A stretch of 64,000 nucleotides of DNA from Streptomyces sp. NRRL F-6676. Lineage in GTDB: Bacteria; Actinomycetota; Actinomycetes; Streptomycetales; Streptomycetaceae. Below are positions 53,119-61,092 of the stretch, one piece after another (position 1 is the first letter of the stretch; each line of letters starts with the position of its first letter). Made by a program: the position numbers and the translations under genes. The notes beneath the pieces were generated by a model. The model had not been told where the DNA came from. It did not search any database and saw nothing but the letters and a program-made list of their open reading frames with translations. The stretch lies in the NCBI RefSeq assembly GCF_000725625.1, contig NZ_JOHS01000006.1, positions 186,001-250,000 of the forward strand, in the 5' to 3' direction.

Positions 53119-53331
53119 CCCCGGGGGTGTGCGACGGCTCACTCACAACCGCCGCGCACGCCCCCGGCCCGCAGGGCGCGATCAACGGCGCCGAGAGCCG
53201 GCGGAGCCGACGTTCTCCCTGGTCAGAGACGTTGACCGGGAGGGCGTCGGGGTGGTGTGGCGCCTGCCGTCGAGACCCCCGCTCCCCGCCCCGGTCACCG
53301 CACCGGATTCGGACCAGTGCGCGATCTCGCC

Positions 53332-53337
53332 TACACT
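53332..53337 (+). promoter_or_regulatory. -10 box of a leaderless promoter (purF)
   Basis: TACACT lies 7 nt before GTG 53345. Confidence 0.6.
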
Positions 53338-53344
53338 CGATCGC

Positions 53345-54871
53345 GTGCCACGTGGTGACGGTCGACTCAATCATGATCTGCTCCCCGGCGAGAAAGGCCC
53401 CCAGGACGCATGTGGCGTCTTCGGTGTCTGGGCTCCGGGCGAAGAGGTCGCCAAACTCACTTACTTCGGGCTCTACGCCCTTCAGCACCGGGGCCAGGAG
53501 TCCGCGGGTATCGCGGTCAGCAACGGCTCCCAGATCCTCGTCTTCAAGGACATGGGCCTGGTCTCCCAGGTCTTCGACGAAGCCTCCCTCGGCTCCCTCC
53601 AGGGTCATATCGCGGTCGGTCACGCCCGCTACTCGACCACGGGTGCCTCCGTGTGGGAGAACGCCCAGCCGACGTTCCGCGCCACCGCGGAGGGATCGAT
53701 CGCGCTCGGCCACAACGGCAACCTCGTCAACACGGCGCAGCTCGCCGAGATGGTCGCCGACCTGCCCAAGCAGGACGGCCGCACCCCGAAGGTGGCGGCC
53801 ACCAACGACACCGACCTGATCACCGCGCTGCTGGCCGGCCAGGTCGACGCGGACGGCAAGCCGCTCACCGTCGAGGAAGCCGCCATGGCGGTGCTTCCGC
53901 AGGTCAAGGGCGCCTTCTCGCTCGTCTTCATGGACCAGCACACGCTGTACGCCGCCCGTGACCCGCAGGGCATCCGCCCGCTGGTCCTCGGCCGGCTGGA
54001 GCGCGGCTGGGTGGTCGCCTCGGAGTCGGCGGCGCTCGACATCTGCGGCGCCAGCTTCGTACGGGAGATCGAGCCGGGCGAGTTCGTCGCGATCGACGAG
54101 AACGGTCTGCGTACGTCGCGATTCGCGGAAGCGAAGCCCAAGGGCTGTGTCTTCGAGTACGTCTACCTGGCCCGTCCCGACACCGACATCGCCGGGCGGA
54201 ACGTCTACCTCTCGCGGGTGGAGATGGGCCGCCGGCTGGCGAAGGAAGCGCCCGCCGAGGCCGACCTCGTCATAGCGACGCCGGAGTCCGGAACCCCCGC
54301 CGCCATCGGCTACGCGGAGGCCTCGGGCATCCCCTTCGGTGCCGGCCTGGTGAAGAACGCGTACGTCGGCCGTACGTTCATCCAGCCCTCCCAGACCATC
54401 CGCCAGCTCGGCATCCGGCTGAAGCTGAACCCCCTCAAGGAAGTCATCAAGGGCAAGCGCCTGGTCGTCGTCGACGACTCGATCGTGCGCGGCAACACCC
54501 AGCGGGCCCTGGTGCGGATGCTGCGCGAGGCGGGCGCCGCCGAGGTGCACATCCGGATCTCCTCCCCGCCCGTGAAGTGGCCCTGCTTCTTCGGCATCGA
54601 CTTCGCCACGCGCGCGGAGCTGATCGCCAACGGCATGAGCATCGACGAGATCGGCACCTCGCTCGGCGCCGACTCCCTGGCGTACATCTCCATCGACGGC
54701 ATGATCGAGGCGACCACCATCGCCAAGCCGGACCTCTGCCGGGCCTGCTTCGACGGCGAGTACCCGATGGACCTTCCCGACCCCGAGCTCCTGGGCAAGC
54801 AGCTCCTGGAGACCGAGCTGGCCGCCGGGCCCGCCGCCACGGCCGCCAGCGACGCGATCCGCCGCCCGTAG
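53345..54871 (+). CDS. purF: Amidophosphoribosyltransferase
   Basis: A 508-residue enzyme that commits PRPP and glutamine to purine synthesis. The propeptide (22 residues) ends before the nucleophile Cys-23 in DACGVFGVWAP, as in the Bacillus-type, iron-sulfur enzymes; four Cys for a [4Fe-4S] cluster appear in KGCVFEYVYLARPD, VKWPCFFGIDF and DLCRACFDGEYP. The PRPP site is RLVVVDDSIVRGNTQRALV. GTG 53345 begins the family N-terminus and has a TACACT box 7 nt upstream and no ribosome site. purM follows 172 bp downstream with its own ribosome site. Confidence 0.96.
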   Translation: MPRGDGRLNHDLLPGEKGPQDACGVFGVWAPGEEVAKLTYFGLYALQHRGQESAGIAVSNGSQILVFKDMGLVSQVFDEASLGSLQGHIAVGHARYSTTGASVWENAQPTFRATAEGSIALGHNGNLVNTAQLAEMVADLPKQDGRTPKVAATNDTDLITALLAGQVDADGKPLTVEEAAMAVLPQVKGAFSLVFMDQHTLYAARDPQGIRPLVLGRLERGWVVASESAALDICGASFVREIEPGEFVAIDENGLRTSRFAEAKPKGCVFEYVYLARPDTDIAGRNVYLSRVEMGRRLAKEAPAEADLVIATPESGTPAAIGYAEASGIPFGAGLVKNAYVGRTFIQPSQTIRQLGIRLKLNPLKEVIKGKRLVVVDDSIVRGNTQRALVRMLREAGAAEVHIRISSPPVKWPCFFGIDFATRAELIANGMSIDEIGTSLGADSLAYISIDGMIEATTIAKPDLCRACFDGEYPMDLPDPELLGKQLLETELAAGPAATAASDAIRRP

Positions 54872-55043
54872 GCGCCCCGCGGGCCGCGCGGGCCCGCCCG
54901 CTCACCGTCGAGCGGGCGCAGCCCCCGCCCGGGGGCCGTGCGGGGCCGTCCACGGCCCCGCCACCGATCACCCTCCCTCCCCCACCCGCACACCGAGCAG
55001 CTCCCCCTTTCCGACCGCCGTACGACCGAAGGTGCGAACCCAC

Positions 55044-56135
55044 ATGTCCGAGACCACCGGGGCGACCCCTGGCTCCCCGTCCGGTGCCAGCTACGCGGCC
55101 GCGGGCGTCGACATCGAGGCGGGCGACCGTGCCGTCGAACTGATGAAGGAGTGGGTGAAGAAGACGCGCCGCCCCGAGGTCCTCGGCGGCCTCGGCGGCT
55201 TCGCCGGGCTCTTCGACGCCTCCGCCCTGAAGAAGTACGAGCGCCCGCTGCTCGCCTCCGCCACCGACGGCGTCGGCACCAAGGTCGACATCGCCCGGCA
55301 GCTGGGCGTGTACGACACGATCGGCCACGACCTGGTCGCCATGGTCATGGACGACATCGTGGTGTGCGGCGCCGAGCCGCTGTTCATGACCGACTACATC
55401 TGCGTCGGCAAGGTGCACCCCGAGCGGGTCGCCGCCATCGTCAAGGGCATCGCCGAGGGCTGTGTGCTGGCCGGCTGCGCCCTGGTGGGCGGCGAGACGG
55501 CCGAACACCCCGGCCTGCTGGGTCCGGACGACTTCGACGTGGCCGGCGCCGGCACCGGGGCCGTGGAGGCCGACCGGCTGCTCGGTGCCGACCGCATCCG
55601 CGAGGGCGACGCGGTCGTCGCCATGGCGTCCTCCGGACTTCACTCCAACGGGTACTCCCTGGTCCGCCACGTCCTGCTGGAGCGGGCCGGGCTCGCGCTC
55701 GACGCCCGGGTGGCGGAGTTCGGCCGCACCCTCGGCGAGGAGCTGCTGGAGCCCACCAAGATCTACTCGCTGGACTGCCTGGCCCTGACCCGCACCACCG
55801 AGGTGCACGCCTTCAGCCACGTCACCGGCGGCGGACTGGCGGCCAACCTGGCCCGGGTGATCCCCGACGGGCTGCACGCGCGCGTGGACCGCGCCACTTG
55901 GACGCCCGCCCCGGTCTTCGACCTGGTCGGCCGGACCGGCGAGGTCGAACAGCTCGAACTGGAGAAGACGCTGAACATGGGCGTCGGCATGCTGGCGATC
56001 GTCCCGCAGGGGTCGGTCGACGCCGCGCTGGCGACCCTGGGCGACCGCGGTGTCGACGCCTGGGTGGCCGGCGAGATCACCGGCCGGGGCGGCCACACCA
56101 CCGGCGCCACCCTGGAGGGCAGCTACGCGCGGTAG
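55044..56135 (+). CDS. purM: Phosphoribosylformylglycinamidine cyclo-ligase
   Basis: A 363-residue enzyme closing the imidazole ring to give AIR. Seen: SYAAAGVDIEAGDRAVELMK, LLASATDGVGTKVDIARQLG, MVMDDIVVCGAEPLFMTDYI, GCALVGGETAEHPGLLGPDD and VVAMASSGLHSNGYSLVRHV. Complete at both ends. ATG 55044 with GAAGG about 11 nt upstream; a GTG at 55032 would add four residues. It may be read from its own promoter or from purF. A strong hairpin (56167-56199) lies after the stop. Confidence 0.96.
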   Translation: MSETTGATPGSPSGASYAAAGVDIEAGDRAVELMKEWVKKTRRPEVLGGLGGFAGLFDASALKKYERPLLASATDGVGTKVDIARQLGVYDTIGHDLVAMVMDDIVVCGAEPLFMTDYICVGKVHPERVAAIVKGIAEGCVLAGCALVGGETAEHPGLLGPDDFDVAGAGTGAVEADRLLGADRIREGDAVVAMASSGLHSNGYSLVRHVLLERAGLALDARVAEFGRTLGEELLEPTKIYSLDCLALTRTTEVHAFSHVTGGGLAANLARVIPDGLHARVDRATWTPAPVFDLVGRTGEVEQLELEKTLNMGVGMLAIVPQGSVDAALATLGDRGVDAWVAGEITGRGGHTTGATLEGSYAR

Positions 56136-56166
56136 ACAAAGGCGCTGTTCGCACAGGCAGCACAGA

Positions 56167-56199
56167 ACCCGGTCGGTGACCGGAAGTCACCGACCGGGT
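56167..56199. terminator. Bidirectional terminator between purM and DUF3073 genes
   Basis: ACCCGGTCGGTGAC (56167-56180) and GTCACCGACCGGGT (56186-56199) form a perfect 14-bp stem with loop CGGAA, between two convergent genes. Confidence 0.85.
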
Positions 56200-56215
56200 G
56201 AGTGCTCAGTGCAGG

Positions 56216-56467
56216 TCAAGCGCCGCGACGGTGCTGTGAGGACTGATCTTCCTCGTCCTCGTCGTCGTCCTCATAGAGGTCGGCGTAGCGTGAATACAGC
56301 TCGTCGTCCTCTTGCTCATCGTCCTCGAATCGGTCGCCGTTCGGCGGCTCGTTCGACGTCGATGCGCCCAGCTCCTCGGCCAGGCGTGACAGGTCCGTCC
56401 CGCCGCTGTTGTACTTCAGCTGGCGGGCGACCTTCGTCTGCTTGGCCTTGGCCCGGCCGCGCCCCAT
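56216..56467 (-). CDS. DUF3073 protein
   Basis: An 83-residue protein: basic start GRGRAKAKQTKVARQLKYNS, a short middle (GGTDLSRLAEELGAST) and a very acidic C-terminal half (DDEQEDDELYSRYADLYEDD, then DEDEED). This is the conserved actinobacterial DUF3073 family, always near purM in this group. GAGGGGG lies 6 nt before ATG 56467. The two-charge layout suggests a partner-binding or RNA-related role, but none is known. Confidence 0.9.
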   Translation of the reverse strand: MGRGRAKAKQTKVARQLKYNSGGTDLSRLAEELGASTSNEPPNGDRFEDDEQEDDELYSRYADLYEDDDEDEEDQSSQHRRGA

Positions 56468-56855
56468 GGCTCGACCCCCTCAACGACGGGGCTCGACGGC
56501 CCCAGAGTCTTGACACGCGTTCATGATCTGGGACGGGCTCTCGGTGGAGAGACCGTCCGTAGGGCTTCCACGGTACCTGAGCCCACGCCCATACGGTACG
56601 TCGCCCGCAGGAGCAGCGTGTGCGCGGGGCCCCCGGGAGACCCCGTCCTCGCTGGTCAACCGCGATTTTAACCACTTATCGGCCCACGACCCGCCGACGA
56701 ACGTGAGAGTTGTCTCCAGGTGCGTCCCGGCGGGTACCGGCCGCCGCGGGCGGCGGTGCGCGGCCTCCGCGCGCGCGGACGACGGACACGGCGGGACCCG
56801 GCCACGGGACGGACGCGCGGGGCGGCCGTCCCCTGGCCGGAAATCGTCCGTCGGG
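56468..56855. other. Intergenic region between DUF3073 and vdh
   Basis: 388 bp. The left part is the upstream region of the DUF3073 gene (minus strand) and contains an AT-richer stretch GATTTTAACCACTTATCGG at 56663-56681. The right part is 3' of vdh. No gene or clear terminator seen. Confidence 0.5.
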
Positions 56856-57941
56856 TCAGCGTGCCGCGCGGGCCTCCGCCATCCGCTGCTCGGCGATCCG
56901 GTCGGCCGCCGCGGCCGGCGGAATCCCGTCCGACTTCGCACGTGCGAAGATGTCGAGCGTGGTGTCGAAGATCTTCGCGGCCTTCGCCTTGCACCGCTCG
57001 AAGTCGAAGCCGTGCAGCTCGTCGGCGACCTGGATGACGCCGCCCGCGTTCACCACGTAGTCCGGCGCGTAGAGGATCCCGCGGTCGGCGAGGTCCTTCT
57101 CCACGCCCGGGTGCGCGAGCTGGTTGTTGGCCGCCCCGCACACCACCTTCGCCGTCAGCACCGGCACGGACGTGTCGTTCAGGGCGCCGCCGAGCGCGCA
57201 GGGGGCGTAGACGTCGAGCCCGTCGTAGGTGATCAGCGCCTCCGTGTCGGCGACGGCGGTGACCTGCGGGCGGCCCTCGGTGACCCGGCGCACGGCGTCC
57301 TCGCGCACATCGGTGACCACCACCCGCGCGCCCTCCTTCACCAGGTGCTCCACCAGGTGGTGCCCGACCTTGCCGACGCCCGCGATGCCCACCGTGCGGT
57401 CGCGCAGCGTCGGGTCGCCCCACAGGTGCTGCGCGCTGGCCCGCATGCCCTGGTAGACGCCGAAGGCCGTGAGCACGGAGGAGTCGCCGGCGCCGCCGTT
57501 CTCCGGGGAGCGCCCCGTGGTCCAGCGGCACTCACGGGCGACGACGTCCATGTCGGCGACGTACGTGCCGACGTCGCAGGCGGTCACGTACCGTCCGCCG
57601 AGCGAGGCCACGGCCCGCCCGTAGGCGAGCAGCAGCTCCTCGGTCTTGATCAGCTCGGGGTCACCGATGATCACGGCCTTGCCGCCGCCGTGGTCGAGTC
57701 CGGCCATGGCGTTCTTGTACGACATCCCGCGCGCGAGGTTGAGGGCGTCGGCGACGGCCTCCTCCTCGGAGGCGTAGGGGTAGAAACGCGTACCGCCCAG
57801 GGCGGGGCCCAGGGCGGTGGAGTGGACGGCGATGACGGCCTTCAGGCCGCTGGCCCGGTCCTGGCAGAGCACGACCTGCTCATGACCTCCCTGGTCCGAG
57901 TGGAACAGGGTGTGCAGGACGCCGTTGGGTACGTCGGTCAC
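56856..57941 (-). CDS. vdh: Valine (branched-chain amino acid) dehydrogenase
   Basis: A 361-residue NAD-dependent Glu/Leu/Phe/Val dehydrogenase that deaminates valine, leucine and isoleucine, giving acyl precursors for lipids and polyketides. The catalytic Lys is in [15 protein letters not shown], the coenzyme fold is [20 protein letters not shown], and [20 protein letters not shown] and [20 protein letters not shown] are typical. It matches S. coelicolor Vdh closely (from memory). GTG 57941 is chosen because GGGAG lies about 9 nt upstream and relatives begin with [12 protein letters not shown]; the frame is open upstream but not conserved. It is divergent from a gene of unknown function. Confidence 0.94.
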   Translation of the reverse strand: MTDVPNGVLHTLFHSDQGGHEQVVLCQDRASGLKAVIAVHSTALGPALGGTRFYPYASEEEAVADALNLARGMSYKNAMAGLDHGGGKAVIIGDPELIKTEELLLAYGRAVASLGGRYVTACDVGTYVADMDVVARECRWTTGRSPENGGAGDSSVLTAFGVYQGMRASAQHLWGDPTLRDRTVGIAGVGKVGHHLVEHLVKEGARVVVTDVREDAVRRVTEGRPQVTAVADTEALITYDGLDVYAPCALGGALNDTSVPVLTAKVVCGAANNQLAHPGVEKDLADRGILYAPDYVVNAGGVIQVADELHGFDFERCKAKAAKIFDTTLDIFARAKSDGIPPAAAADRIAEQRMAEARAAR

Positions 57942-58241
57942 TGTGGTGACTCCCGGTGAAGTGGCGGCGATGGGTGCGGATCCCGTGCGGATGGCGGGCT
58001 CCGTGGGACGAGCGTAGAACGCGGCGGGGCCCGTGTTCCGCACGGTGTTCCCGATCACCCTCTCGCGGTGGGCACCGACACGCGCCCGTGGGGCGATTCG
58101 GTACGGTTTCCGCCCGCCCGGGCGCGCCCGTGACACCGTCGCGGTGTGGTCGCCGGACGCTTCGGCGGGTCCCGGCGGGGCCTCCGTGTCCTGGGCGCGG
58201 GAAAATGCTTCATGTCAGGTCGGGTGGGGGAGGGAGCAGGC
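57942..58241. other. Divergent promoter region between vdh and the unknown gene
   Basis: 300 bp containing both promoters. An in-frame ATG at 58212 and one at 58146 precede the unknown gene's preferred start but lack ribosome sites. No other gene seen. Confidence 0.45.
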
Positions 58242-59102
58242 GTGCCCAAGGTGTCCTCGGTGATCGTTCCGTACGCGTCCTACTTGCGCGTGTACGAACC
58301 GCTGGCCGCCTTCCCGGAACCGGAGCGCGGCCACTGGGCGCGGTACGCGCGGCGCCCCGACCGCCCCTCCTACCAGGACGAACTGCGCCGTTCGCTGGCC
58401 GATCTGCTGCCCACCCCGCCGGTCGCGGTCCCGGTGCACGAGAGCGACGACGCGTTCGTGACGGAGGTCGACGGGGTGCTGTGCGTCTGCCCCTGGCGCA
58501 CCCGGCTGCGCGGCTGGCAGGCGCTGGGCGGTCTGGGCGAGGAGCTGCCGGCCTCCGTGCTCGACGCGGTGCTGCCGCCGCTGGTGCGCCACCAGGCCAC
58601 CCAGGACTACGAGCGCTGGCTGACCCGCAATCCGGACGCGCGCCCCTGGATCAGGTCCTCCACCTGGCACGTGCCGCTGCACTGGTTCGTCCTGGTGGGC
58701 GACGGGGAGCGGGAGTACGCCGGGGCCGGTGCGGAGCCCGGCGCCGCCGGGGGCGGGGTGCCGGTGCTGCGCTACCGGACGCCCATGGTGCAGGCGCGGC
58801 GCCGGGTGGCCCGGGGGCTGCGCACGCTGCGGAACACCTTCGACGAGAGCCCGCTCGTCGAGGGGCTGCTGGACGTGGGGCGCTGGCTGGAGGAGTTCCA
58901 CCCGCGCTCCCTGGTGGAGCTGGACTACGGCGGCCTGGTGCACGTCCTGCCGCCCGAGGAGCTGGACGGCGACCATTCGGCGGCCGATGTCGCCGAGGGC
59001 ATCGAGGCGCTGCGGCAGGGCGACGGAGCGGCGGCCGGGGAGGCGTACGCGCGGCTGGTGGAGCGCTGGCGGTCGGTCCGGGACCGGCGCTCGGCGAACT
59101 GA
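58242..59102 (+). CDS. Conserved streptomycete protein of unknown function
   Basis: A 286-residue soluble protein (PKVSSVIVPYASYLRVYEPL, EVDGVLCVCPWRTRLRGWQA, WIRSSTWHVPLHWFVLVGDG, RTPMVQARRRVARGLRTLRN, LVELDYGGLVHVLPPEELDG). It has no signal peptide or membrane helix and I recognise no enzyme motif. GTG 58242 is chosen because GGGAGGGAGC lies 5 nt before it; a start at 58212 is possible. Its place between vdh and bldC is constant in streptomycetes (from memory). The many aromatic and Arg residues suggest a protein- or nucleic-acid-binding surface, which is a guess. Confidence 0.8.
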   Translation: MPKVSSVIVPYASYLRVYEPLAAFPEPERGHWARYARRPDRPSYQDELRRSLADLLPTPPVAVPVHESDDAFVTEVDGVLCVCPWRTRLRGWQALGGLGEELPASVLDAVLPPLVRHQATQDYERWLTRNPDARPWIRSSTWHVPLHWFVLVGDGEREYAGAGAEPGAAGGGVPVLRYRTPMVQARRRVARGLRTLRNTFDESPLVEGLLDVGRWLEEFHPRSLVELDYGGLVHVLPPEELDGDHSAADVAEGIEALRQGDGAAAGEAYARLVERWRSVRDRRSAN

Positions 59103-59766
59103 GCCGGCCGCCGGAGGATCCGGTGAGGCGTCCCAACTCGCGCTGTGCGCACGTTTCCTGACGGAGCGTCGACTGATTCGCGGCCCGCGTGCGGAAGTGG
59201 GTACGGTGTCCATGACCTGGCGGGAATCAGTGTGCGAATTGTGACCCATGCGACATGCTGAAGTGACAACCGTTGGCCCAAGGTTGACGTACCCACGGGG
59301 GAAGCGGTGGTCACCGGCAGGGACATCGCCGACCGATCCGGGCGTATACCGTCAAGCGTGATGGATTGCACTTAACGCGGCCCTTGCGCCTAACGCCCCT
59401 CCTCGTGCCAAAATAGGACAAGGAGCCCGGGGGAGGCCCCTTCTGCCCTGGCATGGGTGGAGATCTCAGCATTGCATGCTCTTGGGGGGTTTGGTGACCA
59501 CTGATCGCCCTGTGACTGATCGTCACACCGGCGTGACTGTCCGCTATGGCACGGTCCATCGGCATCCGTCGCTGATGAACACCTGGGAGGGCAATTCCAT
59601 CGGTTTGGCCTACGCGGCTGGACAGATGGTGTAGTTGTAGTGCCGAGGACAAGCCGTTCGTCCTATAACCGACTCGACTCGCGTCCGCCATTTCGGGCAA
59701 CGCGGGTCAAGGTACAGAATTTAGAGGAAAGAACCGAGAACGTCGGTTCTCCCGAGGAGGCCGCTC
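59103..59766 (+). other. Long bldC upstream region with leader hairpin
   Basis: 664 bp with no certain gene. It contains a perfect 8-bp stem AGAACCGA-GAACG-TCGGTTCT (59730-59750) directly before the bldC ribosome site CGAGGAGG, and a 46-codon open frame (GTG 59494 to 59634) after GGGGGG that has only moderate G/C in third positions. The length suggests several promoters or a long regulated leader. Confidence 0.55.
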
Positions 59767-59973
59767 ATGACCGCTCGCACCCCTGATGCCGAGCCGCTGC
59801 TGACCCCGGCTGAGGTCGCCACCATGTTCCGCGTCGACCCGAAGACGGTCACGCGGTGGGCGAAGGCCGGCAAGCTCACGTCGATCCGCACGCTCGGCGG
59901 GCATCGCCGCTACCGCGAGGCCGAGGTCCGCGCACTGCTCGCGGGCATCCCGCAGCAGCGCAGCGAGGCCTGA
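59767..59973 (+). CDS. bldC: Developmental regulator BldC
   Basis: A 68-residue MerR-like DNA-binding protein: LLTPAEVATMFRVDPKTVTR is the HTH and WAKAGKLTSIRTLGGHRRYR the wing with the invariant Arg-rich end. It has no effector domain, as is usual for BldC, which binds direct repeats as asymmetric oligomers to hold back sporulation. The sequence is essentially that of S. coelicolor BldC (from memory). GAGGAGG lies 8 nt before ATG 59767. A long leader and a strong terminator 158 bp after the stop frame the unit. Confidence 0.97.
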   Translation: MTARTPDAEPLLTPAEVATMFRVDPKTVTRWAKAGKLTSIRTLGGHRRYREAEVRALLAGIPQQRSEA

Positions 59974-60130
59974 ACAATCGCGTTACCGGGCAAAACGGCT
60001 GGTCCCCCAACTGGCCGGAGCGTCCGGGAGCAACCGCTCATCACAGCTGAAAGCGACGCGGGGACTGCCCCAACAGCCCCCACGCCCACGCCACTCGGGG
60101 CCCTTCCGGTCCATTGAGGGTGCGTCGTCG

Positions 60131-60169
60131 ATCGCGCTGGACTCCGCCGAGTCCAGCGCGATTTTTTTT
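60131..60169 (+). terminator. bldC intrinsic terminator
   Basis: ATCGCGCTGGACTC-CGCC-GAGTCCAGCGCGAT is a perfect 14-bp stem followed by eight T (60162-60169), the clearest intrinsic terminator of the window. Confidence 0.93.
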
Positions 60170-60458
60170 GTGCGCGCGGTCCGGTCCGCCGCCTCCGGTG
60201 CGCGTGATTGTGCGTCTCTGGGGGTGGCGGGCGGGTGTGGCCGGCCCGGCTGTGAGCGGGCTTGTCGGAGTCTGGGGAGGGGTGTCGGATCCGCTGTGGG
60301 GCGGCTCGGCGTCCGGGTGGAGACGGAGTGCGAAGCCAGTGCAATTGCACATATTAAATTGACTGTGGGTAGGAGGTGCGTAAGTTCCTCCCTCCCGAAA
60401 AGTTATGCGGTGACTCCCGTCACATGCCAGGGTCCTTGTCGCCCGTGCGGGCACTGCG
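60170..60458 (+). promoter_or_regulatory. Orphan promoter region with palindrome GTGCAATTGCAC
   Basis: The gap between the bldC terminator and the DUF6274 stop includes an AT-rich island (60339-60366). GTGCAATTGCAC (60339-60350) is a perfect palindrome. TTGACT (60359-60364), a 16-bp spacer and TAAGTT (60381-60386) form a good housekeeping-type promoter pointing right, but no gene follows on this strand, so an antisense or small RNA is possible. Confidence 0.5.
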
Positions 60459-60719
60459 CTAATGGCCCGGGTTCAGGGGGTGTTGGAGGCGCCGCGGCGG
60501 TCGGACGGCGGCGGGGGCGGGATCCTCGGAGCCCTCGGCGGCCCCGGCCGGGACCGCCTGGGCGCCCGCCTCCGCGACGGACGTGGCCGGTTCCAGGGCG
60601 AGCCGCAGGAGGCGGTGGCAGATGGGGCAGCGCCGGGTCAGATGGCGATAGCCGGCAGCGGCCGACAGATGGGCACGCAACAGTGCGCGGGTCGCGTGCG
60701 GGGAGGCCGCAGCGGGCAT
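60459..60719 (-). CDS. DUF6274 (small CxxC protein)
   Basis: An 86-residue protein: ATRALLRAHLSAAAGYRHLT then RRCPICHRLLRLALEPATS, with one CPxCH that could bind metal together with a nearby His, followed by an Ala/Pro-rich tail. The family is found only in Streptomyces and relatives and has no known function. GGAGG lies 6 nt before ATG 60719. It stands between bldC and tRNA-Asp. Confidence 0.78.
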   Translation of the reverse strand: MPAAASPHATRALLRAHLSAAAGYRHLTRRCPICHRLLRLALEPATSVAEAGAQAVPAGAAEGSEDPAPAAVRPPRRLQHPLNPGH

Positions 60720-60838
60720 ACGCCACCTCCGGAAACGACGAAGCCGTCGCTTCTTTGGGTAGCGGGGGAATGTGACGCCGTCAAGGGACGCCGTCGGGGG
60801 TCCTTCAGAGGCGCGGGACGGAAACCGGGACACGACGA

Positions 60839-60867
60839 AGGGCCGTGTCCCCGGGGGACACGGCCCT
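60839..60867 (-). terminator. Terminator hairpin after tRNA-Asp
   Basis: AGGGCCGTGTCCCC and GGGGACACGGCCCT form a perfect 14-bp stem around a single G, 20 bp after the tRNA 3' end; the unpaired loop is very small, so the top pairs open in practice. Confidence 0.8.
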
Positions 60868-60886
60868 CATACGGCCCTTCTTGCTG

Positions 60887-60961
60887 CGGTCCTGACGGGA
60901 TTTGAACCCGCGGCCTCCACCTTGACAGGGTGGCGAGCACTCCAAACTGCTCCACAGGACC
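60887..60961 (-). tRNA. tRNA-Asp(GUC)
   Basis: 75 nt without encoded CCA. Acceptor arms GGTCCTG and CAGGACC pair; anticodon stem CCACC/GGTGG encloses CTGTCAA, so the anticodon is GUC. T-arm GCGGGTTCAAATCCCGT is standard. Confidence 0.93.
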
Positions 60962-61092
60962 AGGTGCCTCGCGGTCGCATTACTGCGCTGCGCTGCGAGA
61001 AGAGACTGTACAGGAGGGCGAGCCCCGGGGTCGAACTCACCCACCGTGCACCGCCGGTCACGGCACCGCCGCGCCGATCACCGCCACCCCCG

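Noticed and set aside
59494..59634. A 46-codon plus-strand frame upstream of bldC
   Set aside because: Preceded by GGGGGG, but third-position G/C is only about two thirds and no homologue is known to me; left as a possibility in a finding, not as a gene.
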